Source of the DNA: Oceanimonas baumannii
Lineage (GTDB): Bacteria > Pseudomonadota > Gammaproteobacteria > Enterobacterales > Aeromonadaceae
Reading direction: 5' to 3'
Assembly (NCBI RefSeq): GCF_002245495.1
Contig: NZ_NQJF01000004.1
Coordinates: 1 to 64,000, forward strand
Length of the DNA: 64,000 nt
The position numbers and the translations under genes were made by a program. The notes beneath the pieces are model-generated. The model made no database searches and was not told the origin of the DNA. It saw only the letters and a list, made by a program, of their open reading frames with translations. The first letter of the stretch is position 1, and every line of letters starts with the position of its first letter. Positions 20,603-31,002 of this stretch are shown here, in pieces.

Positions 20603-20787
20603 CCTGGCAACTCATCCGGATCCAGGCGGCGGGCCCGGGTTTCCAGCAACACCGGAATATTTTCGGTGATCGGATAAGCCAGTCGGTCAAAACGGCATAC
20701 CAGCTCGTTGTGCTCCCGGTCCAGTTGCAGTTTGCCCTTGCATACCGGGCAGGCAATGATTTCCACCAGTTTGGCGTCAATCGCCAT
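20599..20787 (-). CDS. ycaR: Trm112-like zinc-ribbon protein (YcaR)
   Basis: A 62-residue protein with CPVCKGKL and [13 protein letters not shown], the pattern of the E. coli YcaR/UPF0434 family related to Trm112. Only three of the four zinc-type cysteine positions are obvious, as in E. coli. Its function is unknown; related Trm112 proteins activate methyltransferases. It is wedged between lpxK and kdsB with overlaps on both sides (11 bp with lpxK, 4 bp with kdsB), the conserved enterobacterial arrangement. Confidence 0.92.
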   Translation of the reverse strand: MAIDAKLVEIIACPVCKGKLQLDREHNELVCRFDRLAYPITENIPVLLETRARRLDPDELPG

Positions 20788-21739
20788 GATTCAGCTCCTT
20801 AAGTCGATTTGACAGCATGTGTTCAAATTCGGTCGGCAACGTGGCCCGTACCGGTAAATACCAGCACTGCTTGTGGCCACCCGGCCATTTTACCGCATCT
20901 TTTTCGGTGATCAGCAACGGCTTGTCGCCAAGCTCAGCCAGTTGTTCCGGCACCATGGCCTGATGATCAGCCAGCGCCACCTGCTTATCCAGTATAAAGC
21001 CCAGTGTTTCAAGGGTGCTAAAAAAACGGGGAGGATGGCCAATACCGGCCAGGGCATGCACCTTGCTACCTGACTGAGGAGCCTCACCCTGCCCGGTCAC
21101 CGGCTGCAGGTTGCCGGGAGTCAATGTCATCAGGTATTCACCGGGTCCGGCCGGACCGCCATTGTTGATGATGGCATCCACCCCGGCCAGCCGCCACTCG
21201 CCTTCCCGCAGTGGCCCCATCGGCAACAGATGCCCGTTACCGTAACGGCGCTTGCCATCCACCACCACCAGTTCAATGTCCCGGGACAACGCATAATGCT
21301 GCAGGCCATCGTCACTGATGATGATATCGGCTCCCAGGCTTGCCAGCCTGGCAGCCGCCTCTGCCCGCTTGGGCCCCACCACTACCGGGCAGCCGGTGCG
21401 CCGGTAAATAAGCACGGGCTCATCACCCGCCTGTGCCGCTGTGGTGTTGCCATTCAATACCAGCGGATAATGTTCACTACGGCCGCCATAGCCCCGGCTG
21501 ATCACCCCCGGGGTATAGCCCTGCGTGCGCAACCACTCTACCAGCCACACTACCATGGGGGTTTTGCCATTCCCCCCCACCGTGAGGTTGCCCACGACAA
21601 TCACCGGCACAGGTGCCCGGTAAGCACGCTTCAGGCCAAGCGAAAACAACCGGCGACGCAGACCGCTGATAACACCAAACAGTACACTTAATGGCCAGAG
21701 CAGCCACAACCAGCGGGCGTTCCGGTACCAGCCCTGCAT
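20777..21739 (-). CDS. lpxK: Tetraacyldisaccharide 4'-kinase
   Basis: A 320-residue lipid A kinase that phosphorylates the 4' position of the tetraacyl disaccharide precursor. The P-loop GGNGKT (residues 55-60) follows an N-terminal hydrophobic helix that holds the enzyme at the inner membrane. ISDDGLQHY carries conserved catalytic residues. It begins three bases after the msbA stop, so synthesis of the lipid A kinase and flippase is coupled. Confidence 0.96.
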   Translation of the reverse strand: MQGWYRNARWLWLLWPLSVLFGVISGLRRRLFSLGLKRAYRAPVPVIVVGNLTVGGNGKTPMVVWLVEWLRTQGYTPGVISRGYGGRSEHYPLVLNGNTTAAQAGDEPVLIYRRTGCPVVVGPKRAEAAARLASLGADIIISDDGLQHYALSRDIELVVVDGKRRYGNGHLLPMGPLREGEWRLAGVDAIINNGGPAGPGEYLMTLTPGNLQPVTGQGEAPQSGSKVHALAGIGHPPRFFSTLETLGFILDKQVALADHQAMVPEQLAELGDKPLLITEKDAVKWPGGHKQCWYLPVRATLPTEFEHMLSNRLKELNHGD

Positions 21740-21742
21740 ACT

Positions 21743-23494
21743 TTATTGCTCGCCGAACTGAATGGTTCTGAGCTGGGCATAAGCCCCATTCAGAGCCATC
21801 AGATCACCATGACTGCCCCGTTCAACAATGCGCCCTTCATCGATTACCAGTATTTCATCCGCATTTTCAATGGTGGACAGCCGGTGAGCAATCACCAGCG
21901 CTGTTCTGTCTTTACGCAGCTCATCGAGCGCGGCCTGAATATGGCGTTCAGACTCGGTATCCAGCGCCGAGGTGGCTTCATCAAGGATCAGCAGCGGAGC
22001 ATTGCGCAACAATGCACGGGCAATGGCAATACGCTGACGCTGACCGCCGGAAAGGCTGGCCCCGTTCTCGCCAATCACGGTATCAAAGCCCTGATCCAGC
22101 TTGCTGATAAATTCATCGGCATAGGCCAGCTTCGCCGCTGCTTCAATCTGCTCGCGGCTGTACTGACCCTCGGCTGCATAGGCAATGTTGTTGGCAATGG
22201 TATCGTTAAACAGGTGAACATGCTGTGATACCAGGGCAAACTGGCGGCGTAAATCGCTGAGTCTGTAGTCCTGAATATTGATCCCGTCCAGCCGGATCTC
22301 GCCATCGTTAATATCGTAGAAACGGGTCAGCAGACTGGCAATGGTACTTTTCCCCGAGCCAGAACGGCCCACCAGCGCAATGGTCTTGCCCGGCTCCAGG
22401 GTAAAGCTGACACTCTTCAGCGCCGGCGTGTCTTTGGTCGGGTAACAGAAGGTGACCTTGTCGAATTCGATACGTCCCTGAGCACGCTGCAAAGGCTGAG
22501 TCCCCTTGTCGGTTTCAGCGTCGCTGTCGAGTAATTCAAACAGACTTTGGCAGGCGGCAATGCCGCGCTGGTAAGGACCGTTGACCTGGGTCAGGCTTTT
22601 CAGCGGTCGCATCAGCATCATCATGGAGGTCACTATCACAGTAAAGGTGCCCGGTGTAAGTGATTCCTGAATACCATCAAAGCTGGCGACATAAAGCAGA
22701 ATGGCCAGCGCCGTAGACGCGATGATCTGCACCAGCGGCGTCCCCACCGCATCGGCAGCCACCATTTTCATATTCTGCTGACGAACCTTGTTACTCACAT
22801 TGAAGAAACGACCACTTTCCACTTTCTGACCGTTAAACATCAAAACTTCCTTGTGACCTTTCAGCATTTGCTCGGTGCTGCTGGTAATGTTGCCCATGGC
22901 CGCCTGAATGCCTTTGCTGACACGGCGAAAACGCCGGCTGATCACGGCAATCATCACCCCCACTACCGGGCCCACCACAAAAAAGATCAGCGACAACTCC
23001 CAGGAGTGATAAAACATCAGTCCCAGCAGTCCGATAACGGTCGCTCCTTCCCGCACCAGTGTCACCAGGGTAGAGCTCGCTGCCGATGACACCTGAGAAG
23101 CATCATAGGTCACCTTGGAGAGCAAATTACCGGTGTTATGTTTGTCAAAAAACGACACCGGCATGGCCATCAGTTTGTCGAACACCTGCTGCTGCAGCGC
23201 CATCACCACATGGTTGCCCACCCAGGCCATGCAATAACCCGATAAGAACGTGCAGATCCCGCGTAAAAACACAATGCCGATAACAAAAAACGGCATCCAC
23301 TTCAGTACAGCCGGATCCTGGCCGGTAAGCCCCTCATCAATCAGCGGCTTGATGGAATAGACAAAGGCGGTATCAACGGCGGCATAGCCGGCCATGCCGA
23401 TAATGGCGGCCACAAGGCCGAGCTTGCGCTCCTTAACATAAACCAGCAGGCGCTTAAGCACCGGCCAGGATGAGGAGTGTGCATCTGTGGACAT
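21743..23494 (-). CDS. msbA: Lipid A flippase, ABC transporter
   Basis: A 583-residue half transporter. The N-terminal membrane domain (about 1-320, six helices) is followed by an ATPase domain with Walker A GRSGSGKST, signature LSGGQRQR and Walker B LLILDEATSALD. It flips core-lipid A across the inner membrane as a homodimer. Length and neighbours (lpxK downstream, comEC upstream) match the E. coli order. Confidence 0.97.
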   Translation of the reverse strand: MSTDAHSSSWPVLKRLLVYVKERKLGLVAAIIGMAGYAAVDTAFVYSIKPLIDEGLTGQDPAVLKWMPFFVIGIVFLRGICTFLSGYCMAWVGNHVVMALQQQVFDKLMAMPVSFFDKHNTGNLLSKVTYDASQVSSAASSTLVTLVREGATVIGLLGLMFYHSWELSLIFFVVGPVVGVMIAVISRRFRRVSKGIQAAMGNITSSTEQMLKGHKEVLMFNGQKVESGRFFNVSNKVRQQNMKMVAADAVGTPLVQIIASTALAILLYVASFDGIQESLTPGTFTVIVTSMMMLMRPLKSLTQVNGPYQRGIAACQSLFELLDSDAETDKGTQPLQRAQGRIEFDKVTFCYPTKDTPALKSVSFTLEPGKTIALVGRSGSGKSTIASLLTRFYDINDGEIRLDGINIQDYRLSDLRRQFALVSQHVHLFNDTIANNIAYAAEGQYSREQIEAAAKLAYADEFISKLDQGFDTVIGENGASLSGGQRQRIAIARALLRNAPLLILDEATSALDTESERHIQAALDELRKDRTALVIAHRLSTIENADEILVIDEGRIVERGSHGDLMALNGAYAQLRTIQFGEQ

Positions 23495-23521
23495 AAAAAC
23501 TCTGCCGTAGAAAACGAGGCG

Positions 23522-25726
23522 CTATTCTAACGGTCTGACCGGATTTCTGCCAGTTTCACGCCAGGTCGCCAGATGCTGATACCAGGGGCCGGCCCTGCCC
23601 TGTCCGATTCTGCGCCAGTGCGCGCCTTCCGCCACCAGATGGATCATCCCCTCCCGGCCGGTTACCAGCTGGCGAGTGCCGGCGTTCCGGTAGCGGGCCT
23701 CCACCTCAGCAGCAGGAAATCCCCAGCGATTGGCAAAACCGGCGGTATGCACCACCCACTCCGGCGATACCGCCTGAATGAATCCCGTGCCCGATGAGCT
23801 TCGGCTACCGTGGTGCGGGCTTAACAGCAGTTGTGACTGCAGGACCGGCTGCCGGCCGACCAGGGCCAGCTCAGCACTGCGCTCAATATCACCGGTCAGC
23901 AGAACAGCCAGTTGCCCGTCGGTGATGCGCAGCACACAGGAGTCATTATTACGATGACCGCCGGGGCTCACGGGCCAGAGCATTTGCAGTGTGAGCCGTC
24001 CCCATTGCCGTTGCTGGCCGGCCCGGCAAGGCATGCCGCGGGCCCAGGCTCCCCAACGATGGACAACCGGCATCTGGGTGGCCAGATAGTGACGGTTGGC
24101 ACTGTGATCGCTGTCTTCGTGGCTCACCACCAGATAGTCGAGCCGGGTAATCCCCAGCCGCGACAGCAGGGGCAGAATAACGCCATCTGCCATATTAAAG
24201 CCCGATGTGAACCGGTTGCCGGTGTCATATAACAGCGCCCGATCACCTTGTGTCACCAGCACTGACAACCCCTGCCCCACATCAAGCACCCGCACCTGCC
24301 AGGCCGGTCCGGGCCATAACGCCAGCACGACCAGCATACCCAAGGCAAGCGCCAGCCAGCGCGCACCGGGCAGCAGCAACAACAAGGGTAACAACATCAG
24401 CAACAAAACCAGCCCCTGCCAGGTGGCCGGCAACTCGGACCAGGGAGAAAAATGTCCGGCAAGCCAGTGCAGGCCACCTGTTAACCCGGTGAATACATGA
24501 TCCAGTAGCTGGAAAACCGGTACCGCCATCGCAGGCCACAGCAGCAATAAACCGCATCCCAGCAACAACAAAGGGATCAGCACCAGAGAAAACAGCGGGA
24601 TCAGCAACAGGTTAACCGGCACCGACAACCAGCTGATACCTCCGAACAACACCATTACCAACGGCAGTAACAATACCCCAAGCCCCAGTTGCAGGCGGAT
24701 CAGCCGATACCGCCCCCGGCCGCCGGCCAGCAGTAATAACGCCGCGACCGCCAGCACCGACATCCAGAACCCCAGATTAAGCACCAGCCAGGGGTTCACC
24801 ATCAGCAGCAGGGTCATGGTGACCAGCAAAATACGTCTGCCATTCCAGTAACGGCCCCACCACAGCAGGCTCAGCCACACGACCAGCATTAACAGGGCCC
24901 GCTGCGTGGCCACCCCAAACCCGGCCAGCCAGGCATAACCGGCGGCCAGCACCAATGCAGTCAGCAGCCCGGCGGTGTAATGCCCGGTTAATCTGCCTGC
25001 CAGCCATCCCAGGCCGGCCATCAGACCGATATGCAAACCGGATATCGCAAACAGATGGCTGATGCCCAGTGCCCGCAGCATATTCCAGTCATCCGGCGTC
25101 AGCCCGTTGCGTTCCCCAAAGCTCAGCGCCCTGAGCCAGCCTTGCGTGGTTAAGCCATGCGTGCTTTGGTTAAAGCGTGCGAGTAAACGATCCCTGATAT
25201 CCGGCTGCGCGGCATCATGAGTGAGTGTGCCGGTAAGGTATCCCCGGGCGGTAATGCCCTGCCCCAACAACCAGCGGGCACTGTTAAAACTGCCCGGATT
25301 AGCAAGCGAGTGAGGAGGGTAAAGCCGGGTAATGGCACTGAAAGTGTCATTCGGTTCCGGTGGTGACGAATGACCATACCAGCTGAGCAGAATACGGGGA
25401 GCTGGTGAAAGTGCTTGACCCTGCAGGTGCGTCAGACCGACAATCAGTCGGCTGGCACCGCTCTGCTGAGTCTCAACATCGATAACCCGTCCGGTAATAA
25501 TATGACTGTTATCGACAGCATGAGTGGTTTTCAGCCAGCTCAGCTGCCAATGGCTGAAACACAGTACCCATGCCACCCCCAGTATAAAAGCGGTAACAGC
25601 GGGGTGGGTACGCCAGCCGGCAACACACAGTATTGCCAGTGGTAACCATAAATCCACGGCCGGCAACCAGGGCCACCACAGGCAACTGCTGATGCCAGCA
25701 CATAAGAAAAACAGCCGCTTGTCCAT
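23522..25726 (-). CDS. comEC: DNA uptake channel protein ComEC/Rec2
   Basis: A 734-residue inner-membrane protein. An N-terminal soluble and hydrophobic part is followed by a Competence domain with many membrane helices (HLFAISGLHIGLMAG), then a metallo-beta-lactamase-like domain (VLDVGQGLSVLV, SHEDSDHSA, SPHHGSRSSS). It conducts single-stranded DNA in natural transformation in relatives; whether this strain is competent is not shown. I prefer ATG 25726 (MDKRLFFLCAG) over a TTG at 25753. Neither start has a strong ribosome site. It is divergent from the DUF2062 pair. Confidence 0.9.
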   Translation of the reverse strand: MDKRLFFLCAGISSCLWWPWLPAVDLWLPLAILCVAGWRTHPAVTAFILGVAWVLCFSHWQLSWLKTTHAVDNSHIITGRVIDVETQQSGASRLIVGLTHLQGQALSPAPRILLSWYGHSSPPEPNDTFSAITRLYPPHSLANPGSFNSARWLLGQGITARGYLTGTLTHDAAQPDIRDRLLARFNQSTHGLTTQGWLRALSFGERNGLTPDDWNMLRALGISHLFAISGLHIGLMAGLGWLAGRLTGHYTAGLLTALVLAAGYAWLAGFGVATQRALLMLVVWLSLLWWGRYWNGRRILLVTMTLLLMVNPWLVLNLGFWMSVLAVAALLLLAGGRGRYRLIRLQLGLGVLLLPLVMVLFGGISWLSVPVNLLLIPLFSLVLIPLLLLGCGLLLLWPAMAVPVFQLLDHVFTGLTGGLHWLAGHFSPWSELPATWQGLVLLLMLLPLLLLLPGARWLALALGMLVVLALWPGPAWQVRVLDVGQGLSVLVTQGDRALLYDTGNRFTSGFNMADGVILPLLSRLGITRLDYLVVSHEDSDHSANRHYLATQMPVVHRWGAWARGMPCRAGQQRQWGRLTLQMLWPVSPGGHRNNDSCVLRITDGQLAVLLTGDIERSAELALVGRQPVLQSQLLLSPHHGSRSSSGTGFIQAVSPEWVVHTAGFANRWGFPAAEVEARYRNAGTRQLVTGREGMIHLVAEGAHWRRIGQGRAGPWYQHLATWRETGRNPVRPLE

Positions 25727-25753
25727 CCGGTAAGTATTGCGGACCTGGAGCAA

Positions 25754-26266
25754 ATGCCAAGAAAGATCCTAAAACGTCTGATGCCCGAGCATGGCTCCAT
25801 CAGAGACCATAAATACCTGCGTATGTTTGGCAGCCGTTTACACGACAGCAACCTGTGGCATTTAAACCGCCATTCTGCCGCCGGCGCGTTTGCTGTAGGC
25901 CTGTTTTGTGCCTGGCTGCCCATTCCGTTTCAGATGGTCGTGGCCGCGGCCGGAGCCATGCTGTTTCGTGTGAATTTGCCACTGTCGGCGGTATTGGTAT
26001 GGTTTACCAATCCATTGACCATGCCCCCCATGTTTTATTTTGCCTACCGGCTGGGTTCCTTCTTGCTGAACCGCCCCCATCATTATGAGCATTTTGAAGT
26101 CAGTCTGAGTTGGCTGGCCGGTGCTATGAGCACGGTGGGACCTCCCTTTTTACTGGGCAGCCTGGTGCTGGGACTGGTCAGCTCAGCCATCGGGTATATG
26201 TTTATTCACGGTTTGTGGCGCTGGTCGGTATCGCGCCAGTGGAAACGACGGCGGCAGGGGCGTTGA
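25754..26266 (+). CDS. DUF2062 membrane protein (first copy)
   Basis: A 170-residue protein with two or three membrane segments. RHSAAGAFAVGLFCAWLP and FTNPLTMPPMFYFAYRLG are the DUF2062 hallmarks. No biochemical role is established. GGAG lies close upstream of ATG. Its TGA overlaps the ATG of a second DUF2062 gene (bases 26264-26268), so both are translated together. Confidence 0.88.
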   Translation: MPRKILKRLMPEHGSIRDHKYLRMFGSRLHDSNLWHLNRHSAAGAFAVGLFCAWLPIPFQMVVAAAGAMLFRVNLPLSAVLVWFTNPLTMPPMFYFAYRLGSFLLNRPHHYEHFEVSLSWLAGAMSTVGPPFLLGSLVLGLVSSAIGYMFIHGLWRWSVSRQWKRRRQGR

Positions 26267-26772
26267 TGCTACGCCAGTGGGTTCGGAGCAAAATGCCCAG
26301 CCAGGAAGCTCTGCGTGGCAACAAGGCCCTTCGTCTGTTCGGGGATCGCCTGCTGGATCCGGACTATTGGTTCTGCAATCGCCACTCTGCTGCCGTAGCC
26401 GTGGCCGCCGGCCTGTTTGCCGCCTGGCTGCCCCTGCCCATGCATACCCTGGTGGCGATCGCTCTGGCAGTACTGATGCGCGGTTACCTGCCTTTGGCCG
26501 TTGCCATGGTATGGGTGAATAATCCGCTGACCATCGCTCCCATGTTTTATTTTGCCTACCAGCTGGGCCGGCAGCTGCTGGGCCAGCCCGAAGTGGAATT
26601 CAACACCCATTTTTCGCTGGAACACGAGGCGCTGGCCGTGGCCGTGCCACTGTTTACCGGCAGCCTGATACTGGCACTGGCCTCCGCCCTCCTCGGCTGG
26701 CTGCTCACCCGCCTGGGCTGGCGCTGGAAGGTGCAACTGGCATGGCACCGGCGGTACAAGCGCGAAAGATAA
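26266..26772 (+). CDS. DUF2062 membrane protein (second copy)
   Basis: A 168-residue paralogue of the preceding protein with the same segments (NRHSAAVAVAAGLFAAWLP and VNNPLTIAPMFYFAYQLG) and the same spacing. I take ATG 26266, overlapping the previous stop as TGATG, and not the longer upstream frame from 26110, which lies inside the first copy in another phase. The pair looks like a tandem duplication that diverged, possibly forming a heteromer. Function unknown. Confidence 0.86.
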   Translation: MLRQWVRSKMPSQEALRGNKALRLFGDRLLDPDYWFCNRHSAAVAVAAGLFAAWLPLPMHTLVAIALAVLMRGYLPLAVAMVWVNNPLTIAPMFYFAYQLGRQLLGQPEVEFNTHFSLEHEALAVAVPLFTGSLILALASALLGWLLTRLGWRWKVQLAWHRRYKRER

Positions 26773-26799
26773 TCGGATTATTTCCACGAAGGAACGGTA

Positions 26800-27205
26800 T
26801 CCTCACGCAGGCAGGGACGGGAATCCATGTACCCGACTGCCATTCCCGCGAAGACGGTGTCCATGCTGCACCCCACGCCATAGTCCAGGCCATGCACATC
26901 TGCTATGGATGCCCGTCTGCACGGGCAGGACAGCAAAAAAAACCGTCGTCTCCGCGCTTATTTTGTCACCCCCGCGCAGGCGGGGGTCCATATGGCAGCC
27001 CACGCCATATTCCAGGCCATGCACATCTGCTATGGATGCCCGTCTGCACGGGCATGACAACAAAAAAGCCATCGCCCCCGCGCAGGCGGGGGTCCATATG
27101 GCAGCCCACACCATAATCCAGGCCGTGCACGTCTGCTCTGGATCTCCGCCTGCGCGGAGATGACAGGAAAAAACATCGCCCCAGCGAAGGCGGGGGCATG
27201 ACAGG
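26800..27205. repeat. Hairpin repeat array between convergent genes
   Basis: Three copies of a phrase containing CCAGGC, GTGCAC or ATGCAC and TCTGCT start near 26885, 27012 and 27118 (spacing 127 and 106 bp). Each runs into a hairpin: GGATGCCCGTCTGCACGGGC at 26907 and 27031, and GGATCTCCGCCTGCGCGGAG at 27139. Between them are inverted copies of the CCCCCGCGCAGGCGGGGG type (26966, 27076). The frames read across this stretch (60-160 codons) are repeat artefacts. No gene is seen between 26773 and 27217. Confidence 0.85.
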
Positions 27206-27217
27206 GCGAAGAGAAGA

Positions 27218-28459
27218 TCAGGCTTCGCCCAGCAATTGCCTTGGCAGCAAGCGACCTGCCCGCCAGGCGGGATAGAGGGTCGCAATAAAGATCAGCACCA
27301 GCGCCGAGCCGGTCACCAGCCACAGGTCCGCCCAGTGAAACTCGGTGGGAATAAAATCAATAAAGTACACATCCGGATTCAGCATCCGGTGACCGGTCAG
27401 CTTTTCATAACCGGCTACCAGCTCCGACAGCCGGCTGGCCAGCAAGGCACCGAGCAAGCCGCCGACCAGTACACCGGTCACCCCATTAAGCATGCCCTGC
27501 ACCACAAAGGCTCCACGAATTTGCCAGGGGCCGGCCCCCATGGTTTTCAGAATGGCAATGTCCCCTTTCTTTTCGTTCACCGCCATCACCAGCGTAGACA
27601 CAATATTAAAGCTGGCCACCGCCATGACCAACAGCAGCACCACTATCATCAGGGTACGTACCAGCTGAATATCCCGGTATATATTGCCCTGGCTGTTCAT
27701 CCAGCTGGTCACATAAAAGCTTGCCGGCAGCGGCATAGCGGCATCAAAACTGATGCGATCAGCTCGCAGCACTTCATTCACCTTTAAATGAAAACCGCTG
27801 ATACTGTCGCCGAGCTCACGCAACTCCTGCGCATCCTGGATGTGGGTATAGCCCAGTACGCTGTCGAGCTGGCCACCAAGACGCAGCACACCTACCAGTG
27901 TAAATGCGTGCCGGCGAGGAGAGCCAAACCCCTGCTCACCAGGAGACGGTAACAACAGCGATACCTTGTCCCCGAGCTGAAGTTTCAGTTTGTCGGCAAT
28001 GGCCTGCCCCAGAATAATGCCTCGCTCACCGGGCTCAAGTGCATCCAGGTTGCCTCCATCCAGATAAGGACCCAGTGCCGAAATGCGCAGTTCCCGTGCG
28101 GGATCAACTCCCTGCAGCTGCACCGCCTTGAGCATGGCCCCTTTACTGAGCAAGCCTTCCAGTGGCACAAACGGCGCAACGGCTTCCACACCGGGAGCGC
28201 TTTCCAGCTGACGCTGCATCGGTTGCCAGTTGGCCACCGGCCCATCGGCAGCATAAAGCTGACCATGGGGTAACACCGACAAAATGCGGTTTTCCAGCTC
28301 CCGTTGAAAGCCATTCATGGCAGACAACCCGAGAATCAACGCACTGACTCCGATGGCAATGCCCAGAATGGAAGCTACCGAAATAAACGAAATAAAGCGG
28401 TTACGCCGCCGCGCCCGGCTGAAACGCCAGCCCAGATAAACCGGTAATGGCCGAAACAT
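27218..28459 (-). CDS. lolE: Lipoprotein-releasing ABC transporter permease LolE
   Basis: A 413-residue inner-membrane permease with an N-terminal helix (ISVASILGIAIGVSALILGLS), a large periplasmic domain and three C-terminal helices. The NGFQRELENRILSVLPHG segment resembles LolE more than LolC. With LolC and LolD it extracts outer-membrane lipoproteins and hands them to LolA. Its ATG shares one base with the lolD stop (TAATG), so translation is coupled. Confidence 0.94.
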   Translation of the reverse strand: MFRPLPVYLGWRFSRARRRNRFISFISVASILGIAIGVSALILGLSAMNGFQRELENRILSVLPHGQLYAADGPVANWQPMQRQLESAPGVEAVAPFVPLEGLLSKGAMLKAVQLQGVDPARELRISALGPYLDGGNLDALEPGERGIILGQAIADKLKLQLGDKVSLLLPSPGEQGFGSPRRHAFTLVGVLRLGGQLDSVLGYTHIQDAQELRELGDSISGFHLKVNEVLRADRISFDAAMPLPASFYVTSWMNSQGNIYRDIQLVRTLMIVVLLLVMAVASFNIVSTLVMAVNEKKGDIAILKTMGAGPWQIRGAFVVQGMLNGVTGVLVGGLLGALLASRLSELVAGYEKLTGHRMLNPDVYFIDFIPTEFHWADLWLVTGSALVLIFIATLYPAWRAGRLLPRQLLGEA

Positions 28460-29139
28460 TATTGTTCCTCCAGGTGACCGTCCACCAACCGGGCCTGACG
28501 GTTCAGCCGTCCGGCCAGTGCCAGATCGTGCGTCACCACTACCAGCCCCGTCCCCAGTTCACTCTGCAGCTCAGCAAGCAGTTCAAACACATCCGCCGCA
28601 CTGTGCGCATCCAGGTTGCCAGTAGGCTCATCCGCCAGCACCAGCCTGGGGTTATTGACCAGCGCCCGGGCAATGGCCACCCGCTGACGCTCACCGCCGG
28701 AAAGCTGGGCCGGGCGATGATCAAGCCGGTGCGAGAGCCCCACCTTGCCCAGCAGGGTTTCGGCGCGGGAACGGGCTTCGGCCACCGGACGGCCGGCAAT
28801 CAGCAGCGGCATGGCGGCATTTTCCAGCGCACTGAACTCGCCCAGCAGATGATGGAACTGATACACGAAGCCCATTTTCTGGTTACGAAAGCGAGCCTGA
28901 GCCCGATTGGGCAGTTGGTGCAGATCTTCCCCTTCCACCAGCACCCGGCCGGAGGTAGGGGTATCCAGGCTGCCTAACAAATGCAGCAAGGTACTTTTTC
29001 CCGAGCCGGAGCTGCCCACCACCGCCAGACTTTCGCCGGCATTCAGTCCCAGGCTGACCCCATGCAGAATGCTCACCGAGCGCTCGCCGTCACGGTGGGT
29101 TTTGGTCAGGTTCTCAACCGTCAACAACGAATTACTCAT
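28459..29139 (-). CDS. lolD: Lipoprotein-releasing ABC transporter ATPase LolD
   Basis: A 226-residue ATPase with Walker [10 protein letters not shown], signature LSGGERQR, Walker [13 protein letters not shown], and the GNLDAHSA and VVTHD motifs typical of LolD/MacB-type ATPases. It powers lipoprotein release by LolCE. I start it at ATG 29139 ([11 protein letters not shown]); the frame is open to 29214 but those residues lie inside lolC. It overlaps lolC by 8 bp and lolE by 1 bp. Confidence 0.95.
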   Translation of the reverse strand: MSNSLLTVENLTKTHRDGERSVSILHGVSLGLNAGESLAVVGSSGSGKSTLLHLLGSLDTPTSGRVLVEGEDLHQLPNRAQARFRNQKMGFVYQFHHLLGEFSALENAAMPLLIAGRPVAEARSRAETLLGKVGLSHRLDHRPAQLSGGERQRVAIARALVNNPRLVLADEPTGNLDAHSAADVFELLAELQSELGTGLVVVTHDLALAGRLNRQARLVDGHLEEQ

Positions 29140-30343
29140 AGCGCAGGGCCTCGGCAGGTTGCACCCGAGATGCCCGCCAGGCCGGATACAGGCTGGCCAG
29201 CACGCACAGGGCAAGGGTGGAAAACAAAATAATCACAAGCTGAGCAGAGTTCAGCAGCACCGGCAGCTGGCTACCACCGGCAGAGGAATAAAAGTTAATG
29301 CCGAGCACATTGAGCACGGCATCCAGATTAAGGGTAAGCAGCAGCCCCAGCCCGAAGCCCAGCAGGCTGCCCAGCACGCCGCTGAACCCTCCCTGGATCA
29401 TAAACACCGCCATCACCCGGGCACGACTCAGCCCCAGCGTCTGTAGCATGGCAATTTCGGCTTCCTTGTCGGTTACCACCATCACCATGGCAGACAGAAT
29501 ATTAAACGCGGCCACCAGAATAATCAGTGCCAGCATCAGGCTCATCAGCCGCTTCTCCATGGCTACCGCCTGGAACAGCTCACCCCGACTGTGCTGCCAG
29601 GTTTCATAGCGAAGACCGTTATCAAGCGCCGGTAGCTTGTCCACTTGAAAGGGATCTGCCAGCCAAAGCCGCAAACCGGACACCTGCTCCGGCCGGTAAC
29701 GCAGTAACCGGCCGGCATCTTCCAGCCGGGTCAGCACAACCTGCCGGTCCACATCCTGTCCGGTGGCAAAGGTGCCCACCAGGGTAAACAGCCGCTGGCT
29801 GGGCACTCTGCCCAATGGGGTAAAACGGCTGCCTTCGGTTACGGTCAGCCGTATCTTGTCGCCGGGGCTCACCCCCAGCTCCCGGGCCAGCCCCGCCCCC
29901 ATCACCAGGCCATAAGGCAAATCGCGGAAATATCCCAGCGTCTGCTCGTCCAGCATATTCAGCAGCCGGTCTGCCGGGTTGGCCGGATCCACACCGTAAA
30001 GCTCGGCACCGGTCAGCGCCGCCGGGCCCTGTACCATGGCTTCGGCACTGATAAAGGGCGAACTGGCCACCACCCCGGGCACATGGGCCAGCTGCCCGGC
30101 CTGCTCCGCTGGCATGTTCAGGCGACGGGCGTCATTCGTTACCAGTGCATGAGGTATCACCCCCAGCAAATTGTCTTTTAACTGCTGTTCGAAGCCGTTC
30201 ATTACCGACGACACCAGCATCAGTGCTGCCACCCCCAGCAAAATGCCGATGGTGGAAAAGCCGGATACAAAAGAAGCGAAACTGCGCCGTCCCCGGGCTC
30301 CGGCATAGCGCAGACCCAGCATCAGCGTCAGGGGTTGAAACAT
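29132..30343 (-). CDS. lolC: Lipoprotein-releasing ABC transporter permease LolC
   Basis: A 403-residue permease with the same layout as LolE. The N-terminus [34 protein letters not shown] and [21 protein letters not shown] align with LolC. In the family, LolC receives LolA at the periplasmic face. It is the first gene of a compact lolCDE operon, with the pilZ-mfd pair divergent on the other side of a 92-bp gap. Confidence 0.94.
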   Translation of the reverse strand: MFQPLTLMLGLRYAGARGRRSFASFVSGFSTIGILLGVAALMLVSSVMNGFEQQLKDNLLGVIPHALVTNDARRLNMPAEQAGQLAHVPGVVASSPFISAEAMVQGPAALTGAELYGVDPANPADRLLNMLDEQTLGYFRDLPYGLVMGAGLARELGVSPGDKIRLTVTEGSRFTPLGRVPSQRLFTLVGTFATGQDVDRQVVLTRLEDAGRLLRYRPEQVSGLRLWLADPFQVDKLPALDNGLRYETWQHSRGELFQAVAMEKRLMSLMLALIILVAAFNILSAMVMVVTDKEAEIAMLQTLGLSRARVMAVFMIQGGFSGVLGSLLGFGLGLLLTLNLDAVLNVLGINFYSSAGGSQLPVLLNSAQLVIILFSTLALCVLASLYPAWRASRVQPAEALRYE

Positions 30344-30435
30344 GGCATAATCTTCCGTTTTTCAAAGGGTTTTACGTCACCCGCAAGTTGCGGAATAATA
30401 AAGGCTTGTGACAGGCGCAACAAGAGCAGTACAGC

Positions 30436-31002
30436 ATGACAGATCCTTATTTCAGTGTGGAATACCGTGCCCAGGTGAACCTGCTCCCTCTTGAGCAGGA
30501 TGAAACCGTGCCTGATGCTGAGCAGTTTGAAGCCGACATTCCGGCACCATTCCGGCTGATCAGTGAAGTCACCCGCATCGATACTCATCAGGCCCGCCTG
30601 TTGCGCAATCTTGATGACCATGCCAGTGAACTGGTGGACATCATCAATCAGCAGTCCCGCAAAATTGATCTGATGCTGAGCTATTTGTTAGCAGGTCAGG
30701 ACGACCCGGATTGCCGCTATGACACCCTTTCTCTGGGAGGCAGCGGTTTTGACTTTGTGCCGCGACAGCCTATGACCGATGGCCAGCCAGTTCGTATCAA
30801 GCTGTTTTTACCCGAATATTCGGTGGCGGTTTATGCCTATGGTGAAGTGCAGACCGGCCCCGGCGAACAGCATTGCCATTGCCGTTTTACCCGCATTCGT
30901 GAGCAGGACAGAGACGCCCTTATTCGCGCCAGCCTGCAGTTGCAGGCCAAACAACTTAAAGCCCGCGCCGAGCAGCGCGCCCAACACAGCAAAGACTCAT
31001 GA
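30436..31002 (+). CDS. PilZ-domain protein
   Basis: A 188-residue protein. The C-terminal two thirds look like a PilZ domain: DTLSLGGSGFDF corresponds to the (D/N)xSxxG c-di-GMP contact motif, followed by strands with VRIKLFLPEYSVAVYAYGEV. The matching RxxxR element is not obvious, so c-di-GMP binding is uncertain. The N-terminal part is helical and the last 40 residues are charged. Its TGA overlaps the mfd ATG (ATGA at 30999-31002), so it is co-translated with the transcription-repair coupling factor. Confidence 0.7.
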   Translation: MTDPYFSVEYRAQVNLLPLEQDETVPDAEQFEADIPAPFRLISEVTRIDTHQARLLRNLDDHASELVDIINQQSRKIDLMLSYLLAGQDDPDCRYDTLSLGGSGFDFVPRQPMTDGQPVRIKLFLPEYSVAVYAYGEVQTGPGEQHCHCRFTRIREQDRDALIRASLQLQAKQLKARAEQRAQHSKDS

